In this document: piece after piece, positions 15,454 through 21,678 of the stretch | Layout: every line of letters starts with the position of its first letter | Numbering within the stretch: position 1 is the stretch's first letter | NCBI GenBank assembly: GCA_910577315.1 | Contig: CAJTME010000003.1 | Span: forward strand, 195,075-259,074 | Source: an uncultured Muribaculaceae bacterium | GTDB lineage: Bacteria; Bacteroidota; Bacteroidia; Bacteroidales; Muribaculaceae | Direction: 5' to 3' | Length of the DNA stretch: 64,000 nt | Translations under genes and position numbers: made by a program | The notes under the pieces: generated by a model | What the model was told of the DNA's origin: nothing | Seen by the model: the letters and a program-made list of their open reading frames with translations, nothing else | The model's database searches: none

Positions 15454-17022
15454 ATGACCTACAAATACGATTATCTCGTGATTGGCTCGGGCATAGCCGG
15501 CATGAGTTTCGCGCTTAAGGTGGCCGGCAAGGGCCGCGTGGCGCTGATTTGCAAGACAACCCTCGAAGAGGCCAACACCGCCCTGGCCCAGGGCGGCGTG
15601 GCATCGGTGACAAACCTCGCCGTAGACGACTTCGACAAACACATCCACGACACCATGGTGGCCGGCGACTGGCTGTCCGATCCCGCCGCCGTCGAGCAGG
15701 TGGTGAAGGGCGCCCCCGACCAGATACGCGAGCTGATTGGCTGGGGCGTGGACTTCGACAAAAAGGACGACGGCTCGTTTGACCTCCACCGCGAGGGTGG
15801 CCACTCGGAATTCCGCATCCTCCACCACGCCGACAACACCGGTTTTGAAATCCAGGAAAGCCTCATCAAGGCCGTACGCGCCAACCCCGACATCGACGTA
15901 TTCGACCACCACTTCGCAATCGAGATAATCACCCAGCACCATCTGGGAAAAATCGTCACCCGCCGCACCCCCGACATCACATGCTACGGCGCGTATGTCC
16001 TCGACCAGAAAACCGGCTCGGTCGACAAATTCCTGTCAAAAATCACCGTCATGGCCACCGGCGGCGTGGGCGCCGTCTACCAGACCACCACCAACCCCCT
16101 CGTGGCCACCGGCGACGGCATCGCAATGGTCTACCGCGCCAAGGGCACCGTCAAGGACATGGAATTCATCCAGTTCCACCCAACGGCCCTGTTCCATCCC
16201 GGCGACCGCCCCTCGTTCCTCATCACCGAGGCCATGCGCGGCTACGGCGCCGTCCTGCGCAACCTGCGCGGCGAGGAATTCATGCACAAGTACGACCCGC
16301 GCCTGTCCCTGGCCCCGCGCGACATCGTGGCCCGCGCCATCGACTCGGAGATGAAGCTCAACGGCGACGACCACGTCTACCTTGACGTCACCCACAAAGA
16401 CCCCGACGAGACGCGCCGCCACTTCCCCAACATCTACCAGCACTGCCTCGGTCTCGGAATAGACATCACCAAGGACTACATTCCCGTCGCACCCGCCGCC
16501 CACTACCTCTGCGGCGGCATCAAGGTCGACGCCAACGGCCAGTCGAGCATCGACCGCCTCTATGCCCTCGGCGAATGTTCATGCACCGGTCTCCACGGCG
16601 GCAACCGTCTGGCCTCCAACTCGCTCATCGAGGCCGTGGTATATGCCGACGCCGCCGCGCGACACGCTGCCGACCGCATTGCCGGACTGGCCTGCCGCAC
16701 CGACGTCCCCGACTGGAACGACGAGGGCACCCGCCATCCCGAGGAAATGGTGCTCATCACCCAAAGCATCCGCGAGGTGAACCAAATCATGGGAACCTAC
16801 GTCGGCATCGTCCGCTCGAACCTCCGCCTCGACCGCGCCTGGAACCGCCTCGACATCCTCTATGAGGAGACCGAGCGCCTGTTCAAATGCTCCAAGGCCT
16901 CACGCGAGATTTGCGAGCTGCGCAACATCATCAACGTGGGCTACCTCATCATGCGCCAGGCCAAGGAACGCAAGGAAAGCCGCGGCCTGCACTACACCCT
17001 CGACTATCCCCCGAAAAAATGA
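15454..17022 (+). CDS. nadB: L-aspartate oxidase
   Basis: This 522-aa flavoenzyme oxidises L-aspartate to iminoaspartate, the first step of de novo NAD synthesis. The FAD-binding motif YLVIGSGIAGMSFAL is at the N-terminus. NTALAQGGVASV, LHREGGHSEFRILHHAD, EFIQFHPTALF and the C-terminal HGGNRLASNSLIEAVVYA are characteristic of NadB rather than fumarate or succinate dehydrogenase. Length is normal. The partner enzymes NadA and NadC are not in this window. Its stop overlaps the start of the DUF4294 gene (ATGA), so the two are co-translated. ATG 15454 is used because a -7 element covers the earlier TTG. Confidence 0.95.
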   Translation: MTYKYDYLVIGSGIAGMSFALKVAGKGRVALICKTTLEEANTALAQGGVASVTNLAVDDFDKHIHDTMVAGDWLSDPAAVEQVVKGAPDQIRELIGWGVDFDKKDDGSFDLHREGGHSEFRILHHADNTGFEIQESLIKAVRANPDIDVFDHHFAIEIITQHHLGKIVTRRTPDITCYGAYVLDQKTGSVDKFLSKITVMATGGVGAVYQTTTNPLVATGDGIAMVYRAKGTVKDMEFIQFHPTALFHPGDRPSFLITEAMRGYGAVLRNLRGEEFMHKYDPRLSLAPRDIVARAIDSEMKLNGDDHVYLDVTHKDPDETRRHFPNIYQHCLGLGIDITKDYIPVAPAAHYLCGGIKVDANGQSSIDRLYALGECSCTGLHGGNRLASNSLIEAVVYADAAARHAADRIAGLACRTDVPDWNDEGTRHPEEMVLITQSIREVNQIMGTYVGIVRSNLRLDRAWNRLDILYEETERLFKCSKASREICELRNIINVGYLIMRQAKERKESRGLHYTLDYPPKK

Positions 17023-17660
17023 CCCTACGCCCCTCTCTCCCCCGCATTTCAGTCCTGTTGCTGGCCGCCGCCCTCATCCTGCCGGCGGCGCTGGCACAGC
17101 GCACCCTCGAAAACCCCGGTTCGGGCCGCAACGCCCACTACCGGGGCTATTCCTACCGCATCGACGAACAGGGCGACACCGTCCTGGTGCTGATGCTCAA
17201 CGAAATAACCTGCTTTCCGCCCCTCAAATTCAAAAACAAGAAAGAGGAGGAATTCTACTGGCGCACCGTGCGCGACGTGCGCCTCACCCTCCCCTACGCC
17301 AAGCTAATAGCCGAAACCCTCATCGAAACCTATGAATACATCGAGACATTCCCCACCAAAAAAGAACGCGAGGAATATCTCAAGAAGATGGAAAAAGCCC
17401 TTTTCGAGCAATACAAACCCGTGCTGAAAAAATTCAGCAAACGCCAGGCCAAAGTGCTCATAAAGCTCATCCAGCGCGAGACCAACCAGTCGAGCTACGA
17501 CATCGTCAAGGCCTTTCTCGGCTCATTCCGAGCAACATTCTGGCAAGGCTTCGGCAAACTCTTCGGCGTCAGCCTCAAAAGCGACTTCCGCCCATCGAAA
17601 AACAAGGAAGACGCCACCATCGACCGCATCGCCACCGGCATCGAACAAGGCTGGATTTGA
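17019..17660 (+). CDS. DUF4294-family exported protein
   Basis: This 213-aa protein has a signal peptide (VLLLAAALILPAALAQ). The mature part contains GDTVLVLMLNEITCF, then PLKFKNKKEEEFYWRTVRDVRLTLPYAKL and a long basic coiled region. The Bacteroidota DUF4294 family has a G-D-T-x-hydrophobic strand followed by K-F-K-x-K-x-E-x-x-x-YWR-x-VR-N/D-V, which matches well. Its function is unknown. The ATG overlaps the nadB stop, so it is translated together with nadB. A longer frame reaching back to 16887 overlaps nadB and reads as a shadow, so it is not used. Confidence 0.82.
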   Translation: MTLRPSLPRISVLLLAAALILPAALAQRTLENPGSGRNAHYRGYSYRIDEQGDTVLVLMLNEITCFPPLKFKNKKEEEFYWRTVRDVRLTLPYAKLIAETLIETYEYIETFPTKKEREEYLKKMEKALFEQYKPVLKKFSKRQAKVLIKLIQRETNQSSYDIVKAFLGSFRATFWQGFGKLFGVSLKSDFRPSKNKEDATIDRIATGIEQGWI

Positions 17661-17662
17661 GG

Positions 17663-17759
17663 AATGCACAATGCACGATGCACAATTCATAATGCACGAT
17701 GCATAATGCACGATGCTCAATGCACAATTCCTAATTCCTAATTTCTAATTCCTAACTCC
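17663..17759. repeat. Degenerate AT-rich tandem repeats in the intergenic region
   Basis: Variants of AATGCACGATGCAC repeat through the first part, and variants of AATTCCTAATT through the second. They lie directly between the convergent ends of the DUF4294 gene and the ion channel gene and may contribute to ending both transcripts. Such slippage-prone intergenic repeats occur in Bacteroidales. Confidence 0.65.
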
Positions 17760-18490
17760 TAATTTTTAATATTCCCCTTCGAGTGTCTCTTCACATAATC
17801 GGTAAGATACACCGTGAACAGCGGGAAGATAATCATGCCTGAGATTGGAAGTATCACGGCCACGATGCGCCCCTCGATGGTCATCGGATTGATATAGCAA
17901 CCCACCGTCGACATGTTCATCGCCGCCCACCACAGGGCCGTCCAGTACGTGTCGACCTGCGGATTCACACCCTCCTCGCAATTATAGAATATCAGCGAGC
18001 AGAAATACACAATCATCACCATTATCACGATATACGACATGAAAAAGCTCGTGATGGCGTTCGACGAGAAATATCCGAACACAATCGACAGCGCCAGCGC
18101 ACCGCGTGCCAACGGAATGAAACGCACGAAATAGAGCGTCTCGGGGCTCAGGTGCAGGTCGAGCATCGTCACTATGTTGAGATACGGTATCGAGATGAGC
18201 AGGAACAACAGCCTGTGGCGCACATACTTCCACTTCTCCTCCGCAAAAATCAGCTCGATGAAGAAATCCGCCACAAAAATCACGCACACCCAGAACTGAA
18301 ACGTCATGTAGCGGTGGTTGGCCAGGAAATTCTCCGAGCGGAAAGTGTCGTAAGAGATATACACGATGAGCATTATCGAGAGGAGCAGCACCACCATGTG
18401 CATTATCCACTCGACTACGTGGACGGGCTTGCCGTCGCGGAAATCTTTCTTTACCGGCTGCGGAGCCGGCGTTGCGCTTGCTGTTGACAT
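17759..18490 (-). CDS. Ion-channel family membrane protein with altered selectivity filter
   Basis: This 243-aa protein has five to six membrane helices: HVVEWIMHMVVLLLSIMLIVYI, FQFWVCVIFVADFFIELIFA, a third near HRLLFLLISIPYLNIVTML, then GALALSIVFGYFS, SFFMSYIVIMVMIVYFCSLI and the pore helix/last helix pair. The pore region WTALWWAAMNMSTVGCYINP resembles a voltage-gated-like potassium channel pore, but the filter reads TVGC rather than TVGYG. It is probably an inner-membrane cation channel with unusual selectivity. ATG 18490 is used because the upstream frame, running into the xerD region, is a shadow. It converges with the DUF4294 gene. Confidence 0.8.
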   Translation of the reverse strand: MSTASATPAPQPVKKDFRDGKPVHVVEWIMHMVVLLLSIMLIVYISYDTFRSENFLANHRYMTFQFWVCVIFVADFFIELIFAEEKWKYVRHRLLFLLISIPYLNIVTMLDLHLSPETLYFVRFIPLARGALALSIVFGYFSSNAITSFFMSYIVIMVMIVYFCSLIFYNCEEGVNPQVDTYWTALWWAAMNMSTVGCYINPMTIEGRIVAVILPISGMIIFPLFTVYLTDYVKRHSKGNIKN

Positions 18491-18540
18491 AGGATTGGGG
18501 TTTCTATTTAGAACAAGGCACCCTTTCAAATAGTTTTTTG

Positions 18541-18548
18541 TAATTTTG
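18541..18548 (+). promoter_or_regulatory. -7 element immediately before xerD
   Basis: TAATTTTG ends only four bases before ATG 18553. If this promoter is used, transcription would start at or just before the start codon, giving a nearly leaderless message. A consensus TTG -33 is not seen at the usual distance. Confidence 0.4.
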
Positions 18549-18552
18549 CACC

Positions 18553-19467
18553 ATGACCGCGCCCCTGCCCCCCTATCAGACAATCCGCTCGCGCTACGAC
18601 GCCTACCTGCTGCTCGAGCGCGGCCTCTCGCCCAACACCCGCGAGGCATACCTGCGCGACCTCGATGCCTTCCAGGACTTTATCGCCGCTCGCGGCCTCG
18701 ACTTCCCCGACCTCACCATCGACCACCTCGCCCAGTTCGTCACCCTGCTCGTAGACCTCGGCATATCGCCCCGCTCGGTCGCCCGCATGATTTCAGGGGT
18801 GAAATCGGCCATGAAATACCTCAAGACCGAGCGCATCATCGACCACAATCCCGCCCTGCTGCTCGACGCGCCGCGCTTTGGCCGCCACCTGCCCGAGGTG
18901 CTCAGCGTCGACGACATCGACGACATGATCGACGCCGTCGACCTCGAGTCGCCCACCGGCCGCCGCAACCGCGCCATAATCGAAACCCTCTACGGCTGCG
19001 GCCTGCGCGTCAGCGAGCTGTGCAACCTCGAGCTGTCGCGCATCGACTTCGACCACCGCTTTCTCGTGGTCACCGGCAAGGGCAACAAACAGCGCCTCGT
19101 GCCAATGAGCGACCCGTCGCTTGAAGAAATAGAGATATACATCAACGAGGAGCGCCCCCGCCTCAAAATCAAGCCCGGCGAAGACGACATCGTGTTCCTT
19201 AACGTGCGTGGCCACCGCCTCACCCGCCAGATGGTGTTCATATTCCTGCGCCAGCTCGCCCAGGCAGCCGGCATCACAAAAACAATATCGCCCCACACCC
19301 TGCGCCACTCCTTCGCCACCCACCTCCTCGAGGGCGGCGCCAACCTCCGCGCAATCCAGCAGATGCTCGGCCACGAGTCAATCTCCACCACCGAAATCTA
19401 CCTCCACCTCGACAACACCCGCCTCCGCGAGGAAATCCTCCTCCACCACCCCCGCAACAGGAAATAA
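18553..19467 (+). CDS. xerD: Site-specific tyrosine recombinase XerD
   Basis: This 304-aa protein has the N-terminal SAM-like DNA-binding domain (YLLLERGLSPNTREAYLRDL) and a C-terminal catalytic domain. All active-site residues are present: Arg152 in YGCGLRVSE, Lys176 in VTGKGNKQR, His248-x-x-Arg251 in PHTLRHSF, His274 in LGHES and the nucleophile Tyr283 in TTEIYLHLD. XerD resolves chromosome dimers at dif with XerC and can integrate mobile elements. Length is standard. It is a housekeeping recombinase, not a mobile-element integrase: no phage or transposon genes are near it. A dif site cannot be confirmed here. Confidence 0.93.
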   Translation: MTAPLPPYQTIRSRYDAYLLLERGLSPNTREAYLRDLDAFQDFIAARGLDFPDLTIDHLAQFVTLLVDLGISPRSVARMISGVKSAMKYLKTERIIDHNPALLLDAPRFGRHLPEVLSVDDIDDMIDAVDLESPTGRRNRAIIETLYGCGLRVSELCNLELSRIDFDHRFLVVTGKGNKQRLVPMSDPSLEEIEIYINEERPRLKIKPGEDDIVFLNVRGHRLTRQMVFIFLRQLAQAAGITKTISPHTLRHSFATHLLEGGANLRAIQQMLGHESISTTEIYLHLDNTRLREEILLHHPRNRK

Positions 19468-19486
19468 GCCCCAGCCCCCAAGACCT

Positions 19487-20005
19487 TTAACCACATTCAT
19501 CCCGCGATATATCCAGCGGAATTCCAAGGTTTTTATTCCTCAGGTGATCCACAACTATATTGACTATCGGCGATTGAGGCCACCGATAAAACACCCGGCC
19601 TATTACCTGCCCGTCAGCAGTGGTGAAATCAACGGTAAGCATATCGTCCCCCGCCCTCTTTTCTATCCGTTCAAGCAGTCGCTCAAACAGCGCCCATCTA
19701 AACACTTGTGACTCGAGCTCAGTATGGTTTCTTTTCAAATCATCAGTGGAACAGATGAACGAAAACACCGTGTTGCGATGCTGCCTGAACATATCAAGCA
19801 GCCATGAAGACATTTTAAACAACGTTGACGGATGAACAAACCTGTCCGAATCAAGCTTCTCAATCCCGATGTCTGCAATCTCCGCATCATGAAATTCTTC
19901 GGGAATACGCAGTTGCTCAAGCTTATAGTCATTATCATAAAAAGTGAGGGCCACCACTATATGATTGCCCTCATTATCTTCTATGATTTGTTTAATCACG
20001 TTCAT
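19487..20005 (-). CDS. Unknown protein, second gene of a small two-gene unit
   Basis: This 172-aa protein starts MNVIKQIIEDNEGNHIVVAL; ATG 20005 lies two bases after the stop of the 44-aa gene. The body is mixed alpha/beta with TVFSFICSTDDLKRNHTELESQVFRWALFERLLERIEK and a charged end. The FSFICSTDD...R...FRW pattern slightly resembles DUF6169, a Bacteroidota family of unknown function, but I cannot confirm it. It is less GC-rich than neighbouring housekeeping genes. It converges on xerD, with only 19 bases between them. Confidence 0.55.
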   Translation of the reverse strand: MNVIKQIIEDNEGNHIVVALTFYDNDYKLEQLRIPEEFHDAEIADIGIEKLDSDRFVHPSTLFKMSSWLLDMFRQHRNTVFSFICSTDDLKRNHTELESQVFRWALFERLLERIEKRAGDDMLTVDFTTADGQVIGRVFYRWPQSPIVNIVVDHLRNKNLGIPLDISRDECG

Positions 20006-20007
20006 GC

Positions 20008-20142
20008 TCAAAGCATCCCGGTTGCCTTATAAGTCTCGCAAAGTTTGCGCATACGCTCTTTTTTCTCACGCTGCGCCTTCTCAAAGAAAGCTTTTTGTTC
20101 CTTTGAGGGATTGGAAAATGTTATGGTCGGCATCCTTTTCAT
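20008..20142 (-). CDS. 44-aa basic coiled-coil-like protein, first gene of a two-gene unit
   Basis: The frame runs from ATG 20142 to TGA at 20008-20010 and encodes MKRMPTITFSNPSKEQKAF, then a strongly charged helix (EKAQREKKERMRKLCETYK) and ATGML. It is preceded by a full consensus promoter on the minus strand and followed after two bases by the 172-aa gene. A short basic protein directly ahead of a larger unknown one, on a transferred-looking segment, is the usual layout of a toxin-antitoxin pair; that is inference only. No DNA-binding motif was recognised. Confidence 0.6.
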   Translation of the reverse strand: MKRMPTITFSNPSKEQKAFFEKAQREKKERMRKLCETYKATGML

Positions 20143-20168
20143 ATTGCAGGTGTTTATATGAGACTTTG

Positions 20169-20198
20169 CAAATTTACAAAATATTTTTCTTTCCGCAA
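20169..20198 (-). promoter_or_regulatory. Promoter of the 44-aa/172-aa gene pair
   Basis: Reading the minus strand, TTG (20198-20196), 19 bases and TAAATTTG (20176-20169). The predicted transcript starts near 20162, about 20 bases before ATG 20142. Confidence 0.7.
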
Positions 20199-20299
20199 AC
20201 TTGTATCAGTATAAATTACTAATTATGCTTGGATTAGGCTTTGGAAATTTCAATATCCTCACATATACAACACCGAAGTCCCGACCCTTGTTTCACCCC

Positions 20300-20320
20300 C
20301 TCCGAGTACTCCAAAAAAAA
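20300..20320. repeat. Nonamer repeat, copy 1 (short)
   Basis: One full unit CTCCGAGTA (20300-20308) followed by CTCC and an A-run. It shares the terminal CTCC-A(n) block with copy 2. Confidence 0.65.
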
Positions 20321-20352
20321 CCGTGCCATCCTCGGCCTCACCCCCTCCCCCA

Positions 20353-20387
20353 CCGAGTACTCCGAGCCCTCCGAGTACTCCAAAAAA
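20353..20387. repeat. Nonamer repeat, copy 2
   Basis: A partial unit CCGAGTA, then CTCCGAGCC, CTCCGAGTA and CTCCAAAAAA. Junctions of GTA with CTC form the palindrome GAGTACTC. Confidence 0.75.
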
Positions 20388-20427
20388 CCAAAAAATCACA
20401 CAAAAGCCAAAAAAATCCCCCAAATAA

Positions 20428-20459
20428 TTTGCAAATTTAAAATTCCGCCCCTAATTTTG
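20428..20459 (+). promoter_or_regulatory. Promoter of the four-helix-bundle gene
   Basis: TTTG at 20428-20431, 20 bases and TAATTTTG at 20452-20459. Transcription should begin about 20 bases before ATG 20485. Confidence 0.7.
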
Positions 20460-20484
20460 CCAAAATCCTTAATTCTTACAGCCT

Positions 20485-21042
20485 ATGCCATCCGACAAAG
20501 ACTTTCTTCCCCAGCGTGGAAATTTCCGCAGCTTGAAAGTATTTGCCGTGGCCGAATGTATTTTTGACATAACCTACATCTTCACCGAACGCTTCCTCCG
20601 GGCGGGCGACCGCACAATCGACCAGATGCGGCAGGCCGCGCGGTCGGGCAAGCAGAACATCGCCGAAGGCAGCCAGGACGGCTCCACGTCCCGCGAAATC
20701 GAAATCAAACTCACCAACGTGGCCAAAGCCAGCCTCCAGGAACTGCTCCTCGACTACGAGGACTACCTTCGGGTGAGGGACCTCCACCTTTGGGACAAGA
20801 ATTCCGAAAAAGCAATCCAAACCCGCCGCGTATGCCGCAATAACTCCGACTCGCGGTTTTACCGCGAAGCTGCCAAAACCCGCACCGCCGAGACTCTCGC
20901 CAACATCGCCATCATTCTCATCCACCAGGCCGACGTGATGCTCCACGGCCTCATCGAGCGGCAGAAAGCCGATTTCCTGCGCGAAGGCGGCATCAAAGAA
21001 CAGATGACCCGCGCCCGCCTCGCCCACCGCTCAAAACAATAA
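20485..21042 (+). CDS. Four-helix-bundle protein (S23/intervening-sequence protein family)
   Basis: This 185-aa protein has a core of about 120 residues with long amphipathic helices: LKVFAVAECIFDITYIFTERFL, DRTIDQMRQAARSGKQNIAEGS, EIEIKLTNVAKASLQELLLDYEDYL and a final helix ETLANIAIILIHQADVMLHGLI. IAEGSQDGSTSREIEIKLTNVAKASLQEL is the hallmark of the 23S rRNA intervening-sequence/four-helix-bundle family. The C-terminal extension beyond the bundle (ADFLREGGIKEQMTRARLAHRSK) matches the 'suffix' form seen in Bacteroidota. Here it is not inside rRNA but stands alone between CTCCGAG repeats. The Avd proteins of diversity-generating retroelements share the fold, but no reverse transcriptase is present. 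Function is unknown. Confidence 0.85.
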   Translation: MPSDKDFLPQRGNFRSLKVFAVAECIFDITYIFTERFLRAGDRTIDQMRQAARSGKQNIAEGSQDGSTSREIEIKLTNVAKASLQELLLDYEDYLRVRDLHLWDKNSEKAIQTRRVCRNNSDSRFYREAAKTRTAETLANIAIILIHQADVMLHGLIERQKADFLREGGIKEQMTRARLAHRSKQ

Positions 21043-21059
21043 ATCCCGCCCATCGTCCC

Positions 21060-21097
21060 CCCAGAGTACTCCGAGCACTCCGAGTACTCTAAAAAAA
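21060..21097. repeat. Nonamer repeat, copy 3
   Basis: A degenerate first unit (CCCAGAGTA), then CTCCGAGCA, CTCCGAGTA and CTCTAAAAAAA. It begins 17 bases after the stop of the four-helix-bundle gene. Confidence 0.75.
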
Positions 21098-21130
21098 CAA
21101 AAAACGCCCCTCCCCTAAAAAAATCCCAGC

Positions 21131-21161
21131 TTGCAATTTCTTAAAATTATTCCTATCTTTG
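21131..21161 (+). promoter_or_regulatory. Promoter of the 59-aa gene
   Basis: TTG at 21131-21133, 20 bases and TATCTTTG at 21154-21161. It is a perfect match to the Bacteroidota consensus. The transcript should begin near 21168, about 52 bases before ATG 21220. Confidence 0.8.
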
Positions 21162-21219
21162 CACTTAGCACCGGCTTCGCAAAGGCGAACACTGGATTAA
21201 TTAAATAAATTTTAACGAT

Positions 21220-21399
21220 ATGGAAAAAATTTACGCAATTTTGCCGTTTCTCACGGCAATCCTGGAATGGTGCAAAAGGTTGTTCAAATCTGACTCTGTT
21301 GAAAGCACCCTGTTTAAAATCTCAACACCAAAGGGATTAAAGATAGAGTATTCCCACAGGAGGGGGACAACTGATAGAGATGCGGCGGGAAGGCGATGA
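21220..21399 (+). CDS. 59-aa small protein of unknown function
   Basis: The frame runs from ATG 21220 to TGA 21397-21399. The N-terminus MEKIYAILPFLTAILEWCK is a hydrophobic to amphipathic helix, then come KRLFKSDSVEST, a beta-like stretch LFKISTPKGLKIEYS and a basic tail HRRGTTDRDAAGRR. Although too short for automatic prediction, it has a full consensus promoter, a 52-base leader and a terminator-like hairpin 20 bases downstream, so it is probably expressed. It might attach to the inner membrane. It lies between nonamer repeats 3 and 4, downstream of the four-helix-bundle gene. I recognise no family. Confidence 0.6.
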   Translation: MEKIYAILPFLTAILEWCKRLFKSDSVESTLFKISTPKGLKIEYSHRRGTTDRDAAGRR

Positions 21400-21419
21400 G
21401 TCTATAAGCGCCCGTAAAA

Positions 21420-21461
21420 ACGCCCGGCAGGCATCGACCCGCCGGGCGTCGCTGCGTTTTA
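21420..21461 (+). terminator. GC-rich hairpin terminator of the 59-aa gene
   Basis: ACGCCCGGC (21420-21428) pairs with GCCGGGCGT (21441-21449), and A's before it and the T's after it (GCGTTTT) can extend the pairing. The T-run is offset, so confidence is moderate. Confidence 0.6.
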
Positions 21462-21487
21462 TGGTGCAATCGTCCATCTTCCATACC

Positions 21488-21522
21488 CTCCGAGTACTCC
21501 GAGCCATCCGAGTACTCTAAAA
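21488..21522. repeat. Nonamer repeat, copy 4
   Basis: CTCCGAGTA, CTCCGAGCC, ATCCGAGTA and CTCTAAAA in a row. The order GTA, GCN, GTA and the CTCY-A(n) end are the same as in copies 2 and 3. Confidence 0.75.
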
Positions 21523-21579
21523 CCTGCCTTTTAACGAGTTAAATAACGTTAAAAATAGGGGGGGTGTTAATTATTGTTA

Positions 21580-21587
21580 TACCTTTG
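21580..21587 (+). promoter_or_regulatory. -7 element for the surface protein gene at 21679
   Basis: TACCTTTG matches the -7 consensus about 90 bases before ATG 21679. A clear TTG -33 was not found. The long A/T-rich leader follows. Confidence 0.45.
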
Positions 21588-21678
21588 TATTCCCAACGAT
21601 GGGGAAAACTACACCCTAATCCTTAACAACGACTTTACAACCTATAAATATAAATCAATTAACCTAAAAACAACGCTT

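Larger units (their letters stand above)
20143..20484. other. Gene-free interval with two divergent promoters and two nonamer repeats
   Basis: The 342 bases between the 44-aa gene and the four-helix-bundle gene contain the minus-strand promoter at 20169-20198, the repeats at 20300-20320 and 20353-20387, C- and A-rich tracts, and the plus-strand promoter at 20428-20459. I see no convincing gene: the open frames across it are built from the repeats and have no start signal. Confidence 0.7.

Noticed and set aside
16887..17018. N-terminal extension of the DUF4294 protein
   Set aside because: It overlaps nadB in another frame and reads as His/Gln/Pro-rich shadow; the signal peptide starts at 17019.
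1167..19467. Prophage indicated by a CI-like regulator and a tyrosine recombinase
   Set aside because: The two are 17 kb apart with housekeeping genes between them; no capsid, terminase, portal or tail gene occurs, and the recombinase is a canonical XerD.
20485..21042. Diversity-generating retroelement (Avd-like four-helix protein)
   Set aside because: No reverse transcriptase and no template/variable repeat pair with adenine-specific differences was seen nearby.
20300..21522. CRISPR array
   Set aside because: Repeat units are only 9 bases, spacing is irregular, no unique spacers of 30 bases separate them and no cas gene is near.
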